DNA of 64,000 bases from Pelagovum pacificum (GCF_016134045.1 NZ_CP065915.1:1798001-1862000); one strand, 5' to 3'. Counted from the first letter of the stretch, positions 48,926 to 58,027 are shown. Translations and numbers: made by a program. The notes: generated from the sequence alone by a model not told the origin.

Positions 48926-49471
48926 TTGGCAGATACTGCGAGGAGTCGGCTGCAGCAGGCGGCGGTGGAACTGTTCCGTGAACGGGGGTTCGACAGCACC
49001 ACGGCTGCTGAGATCGCTGCCCGTGCTGGCGTCACGGAGCGCACCTTCTTCCGGCATTTTGCCGACAAGCGCGAAGTTCTGTTCGACGGGCAGGCGGTGC
49101 TTCTGGAGGCGCTCCTTGCCGCGATCGACGACATCCCTCGCGATGCCCCGCCGCTCGACACCCTGTTTCGGGCCTTCCAATCGGTTTGCCCACTTCTAAT
49201 TGCAAATCGCCCGTTCTCCGAGCCCCGGCAGGCGGTGATCGCCGCAACGCCGTCGCTTCAAGAGCGCGAACTGGCAAAGACGGCCGCTCTCGCCGCTGCG
49301 CTTGCGCAGGCCTTAAGCGCCCGCGGCGTCTCTGATGATCGAGCCGCTTTTGCCGCGCAGATCGGAATGGCCGTCTTTGCACACGTCACGGCGGCGTGGC
49401 TGGACAAGAGCGAGCCGGGTCTGACGGAACGCCTGGACCGAGCGTATCACGATCTTCAGACGCTGATATGA
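48926..49471 (+). CDS. TetR family transcriptional regulator
   Basis: The 181-residue repressor has an N-terminal helix-turn-helix: ELFRERGFDSTTAAEIAARA (about 14-33), then VTERTFFRHFADKREVLF, the TetR signature. The C-terminal ligand domain is unassigned. The start is TTG, preceded by AAGGGAG at six bases. Two perfect 15-bp palindromes lie immediately upstream, presumably its operators, shared with the divergent epimerase gene. Confidence 0.9.
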   Translation: MADTARSRLQQAAVELFRERGFDSTTAAEIAARAGVTERTFFRHFADKREVLFDGQAVLLEALLAAIDDIPRDAPPLDTLFRAFQSVCPLLIANRPFSEPRQAVIAATPSLQERELAKTAALAAALAQALSARGVSDDRAAFAAQIGMAVFAHVTAAWLDKSEPGLTERLDRAYHDLQTLI

Positions 49472-49646
49472 TCCGCGTCGATTGAGACCGTTGGATGTCG
49501 CAACGGCTGTGGGAGAGGGCGAACGAGGTGTCATTGCCGGTTGGCTCGAGTATCGTTCCTGGTCACGGTCACGCACCTGCATGACAGGACCTTCTGGTTT
49601 CGCTTGGCTTCGAGAGCGACCAGCAGTCGGAAACGTGCCGCGTTCA

Positions 49647-50015
49647 TCAGCCAATCCACCAAGTCCAAGCAAAAGCCGCACCAAGTACCGCCTCGGCGGC
49701 GACCGAGCGAAAGATGCCTGCGCTGACACGTCGAGCGAGGAACTCGTAGAGTCCGAGGCCTGCCAGCAAGATGGCCGTTCCGCCCAAGACGAGGCAGACC
49801 GCCGAGCGGATGTCCGAGGGGCCGGCCGTTCGCCCGAAGAAAAACACCAGCGCGAGGCCGAGGTACATCAGCCCCATCCGACGAAACAGGATGAGAGCGC
49901 CAGTCGTGCTCTCAAGCCCCCACTCTTTCAGCAGGCCTCCGCCGAAGAACATGAAGCGGGTACCGAGAGCAATGCACGCCGCTGTCATGACGAGCGCCAG
50001 TATATGGAAGGTCAC
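49647..50015 (-). CDS. Small four-helix membrane protein
   Basis: The 122-residue protein has four predicted helices (about residues 5-25, 42-61, 72-92 and 100-119) and the motif FRRMGLMYLGLALVFFFGR. I do not recognise the family. The start is a GTG with GGAG seven bases before it. It diverges from the AraC gene at 50119, so it may be that regulator's target. Confidence 0.6.
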   Translation of the reverse strand: MTFHILALVMTAACIALGTRFMFFGGGLLKEWGLESTTGALILFRRMGLMYLGLALVFFFGRTAGPSDIRSAVCLVLGGTAILLAGLGLYEFLARRVSAGIFRSVAAEAVLGAAFAWTWWIG

Positions 50016-50091
50016 AGGCCGTCTCCGTTGATGAAGTCATCGCCTGATCCGAGACATAAGCCGTCGACTCCGGACGAACTATGCGCAACGG

Positions 50092-50107
50092 TCCAATCTT
50101 TATTGGA
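50092..50107. promoter_or_regulatory. Inverted repeat between membrane protein and AraC genes
   Basis: TCCAAT-CTTT-ATTGGA is a perfect 6-bp inverted repeat. A third CCAAT follows at 50113-50117, overlapping the AraC start region. It is a candidate AraC or autoregulatory site. Confidence 0.4.
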
Positions 50108-50118
50108 GATCATCCAAT

Positions 50119-51015
50119 ATGGACCCACTATCCGACGTCATCTCCTTTCTCCGCCTTCGCAGCTACCTTGTCGGCGGCTTCGAGGCCGGAGGGAATTGGT
50201 CGGTCGGTTTCGACGCGCATGATGCCGTCAAATGCTACACCGTCGCTGATGGTGCCTGCTGGATCGCCGTGGACGGCGCGGACGAGCCCGTTTTCCTGCA
50301 ATCGGGGGACTGCTTCATGCTGCCGCGGGGCCAGCCCTTTCAAATCGCCAGTGACCTGAACCTGCCCCCCGACGATTGGCGGCACTATTTTCTCGGCGCC
50401 GAGGAGGGCGCGCTGGTGAAGCTGAACGAGGGTAGGGGGGTGACGGTGCTCGGCGGCCACTTCGCGCTCGCCGGGCCGCAGGCCGAGGTCTTGCTTGGTG
50501 TGCTGCCACCCATCGTCCATCTGCGCGACGGACCGGAGAGTGAAACGCTGCGCTGGACCTTCGGGCTGATGCGGCAGGAACTCATCGCTCTGAAGCCGGG
50601 CGCTATCCTTGTCGCACAGCAACTTGCGTGCATGATCTTCATCCAAGCGCTCCGCCTCTACCTCAGTGAGAGCAAGCGCATCGGCTGGCTGTTCGCACTG
50701 TCAGACCAGAGGATCGGAGCCGCCATTCGGGCCATCCACCGGGACCCGGCGCAGCGCTGGACAGTGGAGACTCTCGCCATGGAGGCCGGCATGTCGCGGT
50801 CCGGCTTCGCGGCGCACTTTCGAAAGTTGGTTGGCGAAGCCCCGATAGAATATCTTACGAAGTGGCGTATGCTCCTCGCCGGACGCAGACTGGAACATGG
50901 CGAGCCCATCGGCCCCATTGCGCATGCCCTCGGCTATGACTCGGAAAGCGCGTTTCGAACCGCGTTCAAACGCGTCACGGGCAGTAGCCCACGGCAGTAC
51001 GCAAGGTCATTCTGA
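50119..51015 (+). CDS. AraC family transcriptional regulator (cupin_6 type)
   Basis: The 298-residue regulator has an N-terminal cupin sensor (FLQSGDCFMLPRGQPF at about 58-73). The C-terminal DNA-binding domain has TVETLAMEAGMSRSGFAAHF (about 214-233) and the second helix-turn-helix PIGPIAHALGYDSESAFRTAF. It has the same domain plan as the AraC protein at 45648 but only moderate resemblance. It is divergent from a small membrane-protein gene. Confidence 0.88.
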   Translation: MDPLSDVISFLRLRSYLVGGFEAGGNWSVGFDAHDAVKCYTVADGACWIAVDGADEPVFLQSGDCFMLPRGQPFQIASDLNLPPDDWRHYFLGAEEGALVKLNEGRGVTVLGGHFALAGPQAEVLLGVLPPIVHLRDGPESETLRWTFGLMRQELIALKPGAILVAQQLACMIFIQALRLYLSESKRIGWLFALSDQRIGAAIRAIHRDPAQRWTVETLAMEAGMSRSGFAAHFRKLVGEAPIEYLTKWRMLLAGRRLEHGEPIGPIAHALGYDSESAFRTAFKRVTGSSPRQYARSF

Positions 51016-51197
51016 CATCGCGATGCCTCCTCCTTCAGCCGTAGGTCATAGAACGCATTTCAGCGCCGACGAAGTGTCCGAAACACAACGCTCTCTTGTC
51101 ATGCAAATGTCATGAATGATTGGTCGAAGGTCAGACAGTAGCTGGACTCATCACGCGTGGCTGAGCCGCATGATATGGATGACTCCGGAGACCCTCG

Positions 51198-52988
51198 TTG
51201 AACTGTTTCGAAAGCCTCGTGATCGACGGAACCTTCGAGGTCGGCATCGCCATCATCTGTCTGATCGCCGGATTGACGCTATGGACTTGGCGTCGCCCCG
51301 TCGGACAGGGAAACGACTTCTTTCTACTTACGCACGTCGGGCTAATGACTTGGCTTGGATTGTCGATCCTCCAAGTGGCCTCACCAACGGCATCGTGCAA
51401 AGTCTTCTGGTACACCCTGACCTTACCCGCGCTGACGTTCAGCACGATGAGTTGGTCCCTGTTCTTGATCGAATTTGGGCCGCTGCAACTTAGAGGCGTG
51501 AGGCGTTGGGGCTATCCTGCTCTTGCAGTATCGACGCTGGCGCTGGCCTTACTCGCCGCGACAAATGGCTGGCACGAGTCCTTGGTGACCAGTGCCACCC
51601 AACTCACCTTCTTGGACGAAAGACCATCGATCACGCCGCAGTGGGGAAGAGCGTTCTATGGAATGCTGGCCTACAACTATGGCTGGGTGACCTTTGCGGC
51701 CATCGTATCTTTGAGGGGCTTGCAGCAGGCGGGTCCGTCCTTCCGGCTCCTGTTCGGCAACTTGCTGATCATGACCTTGGTGCCCGTGGTGACGAACACG
51801 GCCTACCTTCTTTTCGGTTTTACGATCGCCGGTGTCGATCCAACTCCCTATGGTTTTGTAATCTCGCTCGTTGCTTACGGATGGATACTGGTGAACAGCC
51901 GCCTTCTGAGTGTTGAGGTCGTCGGCGAGCGTTATCTTTATCAATATGCCGACCATCCAAAGGTCATCGTCGAGAGAGCGGGCAAGCTCGTCTCCATGAA
52001 CCCCTTCGCCAAAGCGCTGATCGACGGGCCAGGCGGTGAGCAAATGCGAGAGACGGTCGACAGGATGGTCGCAACGCTGATCGCTGGCGAGAAGATCGAT
52101 CCGCATCATCATGACGTCATTGACGGACGGGCGTATCGCCCGAGCGTACTCTTCGTCGAAAACCCGGTGCATCCCGACCGGCCGTTCTTGGGATGGACGA
52201 TCAACATGGTGGATGTGACCGAAGAGGAAGAGACGGCACAGCGCCTCATGGCTGCGAACGAGCGCGCCGAAGAGATCGTCCGCCTGCAATCCGAGCTTGT
52301 CTCCGTCATCAGCCACGAGTTGCGAACGCCGCTTACGTCGATCCGCGGTACGCTTGATCTACTCGAAGTCGGCAAGTTTGGTGAGTTGCCAATACCTGCA
52401 CAACGGGGGATCGGTATAGCGCGGCGTAACAGCAGGCGGCTCGGTCGGCTCATCGATGATCTGTTGAACCTTCACAAGCTCGAGGCAGGGCAATTCGAGT
52501 TCCATCTCGATGATCTGGAGGTCACGCACATTCTTGAGGCGGCCATCGAGGACCTCGAGAGCTATGCGCTCCAACGGAACGTTCGACTGGTGTTCAACAA
52601 GGGAAGCCAGGCGTGGATCCGCGCCGACTTCACCAGGTTGCAGCAGGTGATTTCAAACGTCGTCTCCAACGCCGTGAAATTCTCGGCGGATGGCGGTGTG
52701 GTCCGGATCGAAGCTGTTAAAGCTGACGACTTCGTTGAGGTCCTGATCACGGATACCGGTGTGGGAATAGCTGAAGGCTCCGAGGAAAACGTGTTCGGCC
52801 GCTTTGCGCAGATCGATAGTTCATCGACGCGAGCTCAAGAGGGAACCGGCCTGGGTATGACCATAGCCAAGCTGATGATCGAAGAGATGGGTGGTCAGAT
52901 CTACTACCGGAGCAAACTCGGAGTCGGAACCACCTTCCATCTTCTCGTACCGCTGGCGAAGGTTGAGAAGCTCGAGGCGGTCGCATGA
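51198..52988 (+). CDS. 7TM-type membrane histidine kinase without an adjacent regulator
   Basis: The 596-residue kinase has about seven hydrophobic helices in residues 15-235, like the histidine-kinase 7TM sensor domain. A degenerate PAS-like region follows (about 240-345). HisKA with SVISHELRTPLTSIRG has H373. The HATPase domain has the N box (NVVSNAVKFS), G1 (DTGVGI) and G2 (EGTGLGM). The start is TTG with GGAG seven bases upstream; no ATG fits. No response regulator lies next to it, so its partner is elsewhere. Confidence 0.88.
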   Translation: MNCFESLVIDGTFEVGIAIICLIAGLTLWTWRRPVGQGNDFFLLTHVGLMTWLGLSILQVASPTASCKVFWYTLTLPALTFSTMSWSLFLIEFGPLQLRGVRRWGYPALAVSTLALALLAATNGWHESLVTSATQLTFLDERPSITPQWGRAFYGMLAYNYGWVTFAAIVSLRGLQQAGPSFRLLFGNLLIMTLVPVVTNTAYLLFGFTIAGVDPTPYGFVISLVAYGWILVNSRLLSVEVVGERYLYQYADHPKVIVERAGKLVSMNPFAKALIDGPGGEQMRETVDRMVATLIAGEKIDPHHHDVIDGRAYRPSVLFVENPVHPDRPFLGWTINMVDVTEEEETAQRLMAANERAEEIVRLQSELVSVISHELRTPLTSIRGTLDLLEVGKFGELPIPAQRGIGIARRNSRRLGRLIDDLLNLHKLEAGQFEFHLDDLEVTHILEAAIEDLESYALQRNVRLVFNKGSQAWIRADFTRLQQVISNVVSNAVKFSADGGVVRIEAVKADDFVEVLITDTGVGIAEGSEENVFGRFAQIDSSSTRAQEGTGLGMTIAKLMIEEMGGQIYYRSKLGVGTTFHLLVPLAKVEKLEAVA

Positions 52989-53261
52989 CGGGATGCGGTC
53001 TTTACGCGTGAACGATGCAGCGAGCTCATAGTCCTACTTAGAGTATGATCTCGCGGCGGGGCTTCGGTCCCGGTAGGGGCCTGCTCTTGGCGAATGGGGT
53101 GCAGCCATATGAGAGCTCTTGGGAACTGAGTACGGTATCACCAGTTTGCCGGACGAAGATGGCGCTGAACCGTGCTCGTCGGTTTGGTTTCGGTTCGCAT
53201 TGACCGCTCTCAGGCCTCTTTGTGTGGGTTGAAGCCGACCACAAAACGAACATCACGCCCT
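52989..53261. other. Right end of the putative island, no gene seen
   Basis: This stretch follows the histidine kinase and precedes the tRNA fragment. It holds TCGGTTTGGTTTCGGTTC at 53179-53196, a near copy of an element near the left island end. No integrase or other coding region is recognised. Confidence 0.4.
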
Positions 53262-53314
53262 GCACTACCCCCCGAAGGCAGAGGCCATTGGTTCGAATCC
53301 CATAGGCTGCGCCA
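53262..53314 (+). repeat. Decayed tRNA-Arg 3' half (putative attachment site)
   Basis: This 53-base segment aligns with 33100-33152 of the intact tRNA-Arg(CCG) at 46 of 53 positions, running from the anticodon stem to CCA. CCGAAGGCAGAGGCCAT and GGTTCGAATCC are identical; the acceptor and T stems carry changes that break pairing. It is in the same orientation as the intact gene. The simplest reading is the 3' end displaced when an element integrated into the tRNA gene. Confidence 0.75.
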
Positions 53315-53378
53315 TCATACTTCTATTGCCGTTATCCACCCGCTTGCCCGCCTCACGGTGCTCGGTTAACCCCGCGAT

Positions 53379-53957
53379 ATGAGCCTTCCCGAACTCCTTG
53401 TCATTCGCCACGGTGAAACCGAGTGGAACCGCGAGCATCGCTGGCAGGGGGCGCTCGACTCGCCGCTGACGGAGAAGGGCGAGGGGCAGGCGCGCGATGT
53501 CGGCGGCATCCTGCTCGGGCTCGGCGTCTCGGCGACCTCGCACCGGTTCCTGACCAGTCCGCAGCCCCGGTCCCGCCGGACCTCCGACCTTGCGCTCGCC
53601 ATCATCGGTGCGTCGGCGACAACGCATGACGCCCTGCGCGAGATCGGGGTCGGCGATTGGACCGGCCTTTCCGCTGTCGAGATCGAGGCCGGCTGGCCTG
53701 GCCCGGAGGATGAGCATTTCCTCGACCGCTACGCCCGCGCTCCGAACGGCGAGCGCTTCGATGCGCTCTGGAAACGCGTGGGCGAGGTACTGGACAGCCT
53801 GGACGGGCCAACGGTTATCTTCACGCACGGCATCACGTCGCGCGTCCTGCGGACCCGCGCGCTCGGCCTGACCCTGGCGGAGCTCGACGAGGTGCCGGGC
53901 GGGCAGGGGGTAATCCACCGTATCCGCGACGGACGCCACGACACGCTCGCGCCCTGA
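53379..53957 (+). CDS. Histidine phosphatase family protein (phosphoglycerate mutase-like)
   Basis: The 192-residue protein begins with LLVIRHGETEWNREHRWQGAL, containing the RHG catalytic histidine (about residue 10), and has a second His in IFTHGITSRVLR (about 149). The acidic catalytic residue is in LREIGVGDWTG. These residues define the histidine phosphatase superfamily; the substrate is not determined. It is the first ordinary gene to the right of the island. Confidence 0.88.
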   Translation: MSLPELLVIRHGETEWNREHRWQGALDSPLTEKGEGQARDVGGILLGLGVSATSHRFLTSPQPRSRRTSDLALAIIGASATTHDALREIGVGDWTGLSAVEIEAGWPGPEDEHFLDRYARAPNGERFDALWKRVGEVLDSLDGPTVIFTHGITSRVLRTRALGLTLAELDEVPGGQGVIHRIRDGRHDTLAP

Positions 53958-53999
53958 GGCTTGCAGGCCGCGATCCCGCAAGGTAGATCACGCCGCACC

Positions 54000-54075
54000 G
54001 GGTGGTTAGCTCAGTTGGTAGAGCGTCTCGTTTACACCGAGAATGTCGGGGGTTCGAGCCCCTCACCACCCACCA
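54000..54075 (+). tRNA. tRNA-Val (anticodon TAC)
   Basis: A 76-base cloverleaf: acceptor GGGTGGT pairs with ACCACCC, anticodon arm TCTCG-TTTACAC-CGAGA has TAC at positions 34-36, and the T loop is TTCGAGC. Discriminator A and an encoded CCA end it. Confidence 0.95.
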
Positions 54076-54345
54076 ATAAAATCAGAGTCCAAGGTCGATT
54101 TCTCAAGATCCGGCCCGGTTCACTGAAACAATCGCAGCCGGATCGGTGCGCGTTGCCGCCTGAATATCTTGTGAAATCCGTAACTCTTACCGAGCCGACC
54201 AAGTGCTCATGCTTGGCACAGGTCTTCAGCGGTAGGGCGCCGCCGCCCCTCGACAGTCGAAGATCGAGGGCATGACGCTCCTCCACGCTTTGCCTCTCTA
54301 GGTCACCTTCCGAAGGCGGAAGGTTCATCAAAGCCGCTGGGTATG
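54076..54345. other. 270-base gap between tRNA-Val and the polymerase gene
   Basis: No gene is seen. CCTTCCG-AAGG-CGGAAGG at 54306-54323 forms a perfect 7-bp hairpin 22 bases beyond the polymerase stop and could act as a transcript end, although it lacks a T-run. Confidence 0.4.
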
Positions 54346-55608
54346 TCATCGTTCCTCGACGCTCATCTCTCGCAGATGCACCCCCAGCAGGACCAGTCCG
54401 GGCCAGAGCATGTAGGCCTCGATCTCGAGGTTCTCGCCGAAGGACAGAAGCGTGATCGTCATCAGGATGCCGAGCGGCAGGCGGCCGCGCGGGTGGCGGG
54501 CGGCATCGGTCATGGCGGTCAGTGTGTGCCAGACCATCGGCAGGAGCAGGGCGGCGAAGCCGACAAGGCCCTTCACGAAGAGCAGCCCGAACCAGGTGTG
54601 ATGACTGCCGATCGGCATGTATTCCACCGCGTGCGACCCGGGGTGAACCGTGCCGTGGCCGAACCAGACGGCCTCGTTCTCCCAGCGTTCGCGGGCGATG
54701 CGCTGCAGCGTCTCGCGCACGCGGGTGCTGTCGGCGCGGGCACCCTTGAAGGCCGAGACGGCGTCCTGTGCCAGCGCGACCAGTGCCGTGCCGACCACGG
54801 CAAGCGACGCCGTCAGCGCCGCCGTCATCTGCCAGGCCCAGCCCTTCAGGATCAGCGGCAGCATCCGGGGGCCGATGGTGCAGGCGACAAGGCCGACGAG
54901 CCCCATGCGCGACTTCGAGGCGAGGATCATCAGCACGCCTGCGGCGACACCTGCGGCCATCCACCTGCGGTCGCGGTCTTCCAGCGCGAACAGCACCATG
55001 ATGACGCCGAGCAGGGCCGCAAAGGGCGACCAGGGCGCATAGAACTGCCAGCGCGGGGTCCAGCTGGCCGGATCGTAGGTGAAGAGGAAGACACTGAAAT
55101 ACTCCGGTCCCGGCCCGCCGACCGCCTTGAGGGGTGACGTGAAGATCCGCTCGGGCAGGCCGATGTAGGGCGCGACCAGCAGCAGCGGTGCCAAGGCCAG
55201 CGTCCATGCCCCGATGACGCATTGCCCGCGGATCAGGATCGCGCGACGGATCGGAAGCACCGCCCCGACCAGCGGGAACAGCGCCAGCAGGGCCCAGCCC
55301 TTGGCCCAGCCGATCGAACTCTTGATCGTCTGCTTCAGACCGAGCCCCCAGTCGAGATGTCCGGCCCAGAGCGCGATGAGCATCACGGCCATGCCCGCGA
55401 ACCACGCCCAGACGAGCGGCGGCACCGGGCCGGTCGCCCGCAGATCCTCGCGGATCGCGGGGCCGAGGTAGAGCGACAGCACGGCCAACCCGCCGAGCAC
55501 CCAGGCCAGCACCGGGCCGACGACATAGAGCGCGCCGACCGCGTAGAATGGCCATGTCAGGGTCATGGCCTTCAGGACCATGCGCTCGGCGGGGTTGGCG
55601 GGGGTCAT
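54346..55608 (-). CDS. Wzy-like polysaccharide polymerase / O-antigen ligase family
   Basis: The 420-residue protein has about ten to eleven hydrophobic helices and a large periplasmic loop, as in the O-antigen ligase/polymerase (Wzy_C) family. The segment from about 300 to 340 contains GHGTVHPGSHAVEYMPIGSHHTWFGLLFVKG, with the H-N/H-x-x-W-like pattern typical of the family. It probably polymerises repeat units of the exopolysaccharide at the periplasmic face. It overlaps the co-polymerase gene by one base, so the two are coupled. Confidence 0.85.
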   Translation of the reverse strand: MTPANPAERMVLKAMTLTWPFYAVGALYVVGPVLAWVLGGLAVLSLYLGPAIREDLRATGPVPPLVWAWFAGMAVMLIALWAGHLDWGLGLKQTIKSSIGWAKGWALLALFPLVGAVLPIRRAILIRGQCVIGAWTLALAPLLLVAPYIGLPERIFTSPLKAVGGPGPEYFSVFLFTYDPASWTPRWQFYAPWSPFAALLGVIMVLFALEDRDRRWMAAGVAAGVLMILASKSRMGLVGLVACTIGPRMLPLILKGWAWQMTAALTASLAVVGTALVALAQDAVSAFKGARADSTRVRETLQRIARERWENEAVWFGHGTVHPGSHAVEYMPIGSHHTWFGLLFVKGLVGFAALLLPMVWHTLTAMTDAARHPRGRLPLGILMTITLLSFGENLEIEAYMLWPGLVLLGVHLREMSVEER

Positions 55609-57047
55609 CAGGCAATCTCTGGCTTGGACAGCAGCCGACCGATCAGCGCGGAGCGCATCCAGCCGAGCATCAGTCCGAGGAGCATCATCATCGTCGCCGC
55701 ACCGCCGGCCGCGATGGCGAGCTTCTTGTTCGGCGAAGACGGCGCATCGGGAAGCGACGGGTTCTCCAGCACCTGCACCAGCGGGTAGGAGGCATAGACA
55801 TCGGACTTGGTCGACTGGGTCCGGGCGATAGCGCTGGCAAAGACCGCCTCGGCGACCGAAAAGTCGCGCTGCAGATCCTGGAGACGCGCGGCGGGGGCGG
55901 CGAGCGCACGTTGCTCGGCCAGTTCATCGGCCAGCCGGGCATTCAGTGTTTCATACTGGCGGGCGATGCCGGCGCGATCGGCCTCCATCCGGACGAGCTG
56001 GGCGAGGAGTTCGGCCCGTGCTCCGTCCGGCGCGAGGTCGAGCGCGGCGAGGGCATCGGCGTTCATTCCGGTTACGGCAGCTGCCCGCGTCAGCGTCGCG
56101 GTCGAAGCCGATTGGTGGGCAGAGCGCGCGTCCTGCAAGCGGGGGTGGCTTTCCCCGAACATCGAGCGGGCCTCGGCCAGTGCGGCGGCGTGGGTGGCGA
56201 CTTCGGCGGTCAGAGCCATGAACTCGGCATCCGCGAAGAGCTTCAGCGTTGCGGCGGCAGAGCTTGCCGGCACGCCCAGCGTCGCTTCCAGCGTCGCGAC
56301 GCTTTCGTGGGCTTCGTCGAGTTCCGCGGCGAGGTCGCGAACGCGGGCCTGAAGCTGGCGCGTCTCTTCGACCATCGCGTCGTACTGGTCGCTGGAGACC
56401 AGTCCGGTTTCGTCCTGCAGGGTGGCGATGTCCTCTCGCGTCGCGGCGACGGAGGTGCGGTATTCGGAGATCGCGGCAAGGCCGCTGTCCTCGCGCGTCA
56501 CCAGCTCGTCCCGGCGCAGGGCGTCGATCTCGCGGAAGAAGGCGCTCAGGAGGGCGTCGGCCCGGTCACGCGCGTTCTCGGGGCTGCCGCCGGTCATCTC
56601 GAGATGGATCAGGCTGGTCTGGTCGACAAGGCTGATCCGGGGCCGGCCGAACGCCTCGCGCGGCATGTCCATGTCGCGGGCTGCGGCTTCGAGGATCCGG
56701 TCCGCACCGATCAGGCGCTTGTAGGTCTCGGTCGGGCCAACGGCGTTGGAGGAAAAGGCGGAGTTGGCATAGGACGACGCCTGACCGATCCCGTTCAGGT
56801 TCATCGAGGCCGACGCACCGGAGCCTGGCAGGATCAGCGAGGCGGTCGATTTGAAGGTCACCGGCGCCGTGCGGACGTACCCGGTGATCGGCGCCCAGAT
56901 CATCGCGCCGCCGAGCAGCGCGAAGGCCAGATAGCGCGGGAACCGTCCGAGGTCGCCGATCCGTCCGCCAAGCAGAATGCGGCGGCCGTCGATGCGGCGT
57001 TTCTTCCGGGGGCGGTCGGCTGAGCCGAGGGTATCCTGCATGGTCAT
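55608..57047 (-). CDS. Wzz/GumC-like chain-length (polysaccharide co-polymerase) protein
   Basis: The 479-residue protein has one N-terminal membrane helix (about 40-60), a long periplasmic coiled-coil region (about 170-410) and a C-terminal helix (about 443-463). A Wzz-like signal YVRTAPVTFKSTASLIL lies after the first helix. No tyrosine-kinase domain is fused at the C-terminus. It should set polymer length with the Wzy-like protein encoded downstream. GGAG lies eight bases before ATG 57047. A copy of the shared palindrome lies about 95 bases upstream. Confidence 0.85.
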   Translation of the reverse strand: MTMQDTLGSADRPRKKRRIDGRRILLGGRIGDLGRFPRYLAFALLGGAMIWAPITGYVRTAPVTFKSTASLILPGSGASASMNLNGIGQASSYANSAFSSNAVGPTETYKRLIGADRILEAAARDMDMPREAFGRPRISLVDQTSLIHLEMTGGSPENARDRADALLSAFFREIDALRRDELVTREDSGLAAISEYRTSVAATREDIATLQDETGLVSSDQYDAMVEETRQLQARVRDLAAELDEAHESVATLEATLGVPASSAAATLKLFADAEFMALTAEVATHAAALAEARSMFGESHPRLQDARSAHQSASTATLTRAAAVTGMNADALAALDLAPDGARAELLAQLVRMEADRAGIARQYETLNARLADELAEQRALAAPAARLQDLQRDFSVAEAVFASAIARTQSTKSDVYASYPLVQVLENPSLPDAPSSPNKKLAIAAGGAATMMMLLGLMLGWMRSALIGRLLSKPEIA

Positions 57048-57140
57048 CGGGCGTCTCCTTTGCCCGGTAACCTTAATGGACGGTCACGTTCCGCGCCGCT
57101 GCGCGCCCGGTGAGCCGATGGGGACAAACGGCGCCCGGCG

Positions 57141-57158
57141 CCTACCCGAAGGGATAGG
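57141..57158. promoter_or_regulatory. EPS regulon palindrome, copy A
   Basis: CCTACCCGAAGGGATAGG matches the perfect copy (C) at 16 of 18 bases. It lies 94-111 bases upstream of the Wzz-like gene start and directly after the response regulator stop. Confidence 0.65.
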
Positions 57159-57776
57159 TCAGAACAGCCCGGCCTCGCGTGCGATCAGCGCCGCCTGCGT
57201 ACGGTTCGAGGCGCCGACCTTGCGGTAGAGCGTCTTCATGTGGAGCTTGATCGTCGGCTCGGTGATGTCGAGATCGCGGGCGATCTCCTTGTTGGACTTG
57301 CCCTCGGTCAGGCCCCGCAGCACCTGCAGCTCGCGCGGTGTCAGCTTCTCGGCGAGCGGATGCGTGGTGGTCTCCTCCACCGCGGTCATGAAATCGATCG
57401 GGGCGTACTGCTCGCCCATCGCCATGAACTTGACCGCGTTGATCATCGACTTCGCCGGCAGGGTCTTGGGCACGAAGCCGGCCGCTCCGGCCTCGAGCGC
57501 CTGTTCGGCGACGTTGCGGGTGGCTTCGCCCGACAGCAGCGCGACACGTTGACCGCCCTTGAGGGCGAGCGTGCGGCTGAGCCCGTCGAGCCCGTTCATC
57601 CCCGGCATGTTGAGATCCAGCAGAACCAGGTCGAAGGGCAAGTCGTCGGCTTCGATCGTGCGGTGCGCGGCGGGAAGGTCGGGCACGGTGACGGCTTGGA
57701 TGTCGCCCTGCGCCTCCAGGTACATCACCAGAGTATCCCGCAGCAGGTCGTGGTCGTCGGCAATCAGAACGCGCAT
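57159..57776 (-). CDS. NarL/LuxR-type response regulator of the EPS locus
   Basis: The 205-residue regulator has a receiver domain (VLIADDHDLLRDTL, residues 3-16; phospho-acceptor D54 in LVLLDLNMPGMNG; K in FVPKTLP). A LuxR-type helix-turn-helix (LTPRELQVLRGLTEGKSNKE, then ITEPTIKLHMKTLYRKVGAS) is at the C-terminus. It sits in the middle of the polysaccharide genes and diverges from the glycosyltransferase fusion, with a palindrome half-site between them. The Hpt-bearing kinase at 60087 is its likely phosphodonor. Confidence 0.93.
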   Translation of the reverse strand: MRVLIADDHDLLRDTLVMYLEAQGDIQAVTVPDLPAAHRTIEADDLPFDLVLLDLNMPGMNGLDGLSRTLALKGGQRVALLSGEATRNVAEQALEAGAAGFVPKTLPAKSMINAVKFMAMGEQYAPIDFMTAVEETTTHPLAEKLTPRELQVLRGLTEGKSNKEIARDLDITEPTIKLHMKTLYRKVGASNRTQAALIAREAGLF

Positions 57777-57884
57777 CGGTCACTCTCCATTCAATCGTAG
57801 CAGACCTAGGCGGAAACCTTGCCCATTGTGCGTCAGAAGTCGAGCAAAGCCGGGACGGCCGCGACGGCACTTTCGGCGGGGTAA

Positions 57885-57902
57885 CCACCCCCTTCGGATA
57901 GG
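57885..57902. promoter_or_regulatory. EPS regulon palindrome, copy B (one good half)
   Basis: The right half CGGATAGG (57895-57902) with a TT centre is exact; the left half (57885-57892) keeps four of eight bases. It lies between the divergent response regulator and glycosyltransferase fusion genes, 126-143 bases before the latter's start and 109-126 bases before the former's. Confidence 0.45.
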
Positions 57903-58027
57903 CGGGCCAGCCGCTGGTGAGATTTCGTTAACCAAAGCGCCGCCGACCTCGCCGGGCGCTCCGTTGAGCGGCGGCGCGGCTCTCGTCACCCTTTGGGCAA
58001 CCTCCTGTCATGCAAAGGATTTGCCCG

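Noticed and set aside
33153..53261. Search for an integrase, transposase or insertion sequence inside the putative island
   Set aside because: None of the supported genes shows tyrosine or serine recombinase or DDE transposase motifs, so no mobile-element gene is reported.
53265..53981. Minus-strand frame ending in the same [15 protein letters not shown] peptide
   Set aside because: It runs antisense to the histidine phosphatase and through the tRNA fragment; useful only as a sign of the tRNA remnant.
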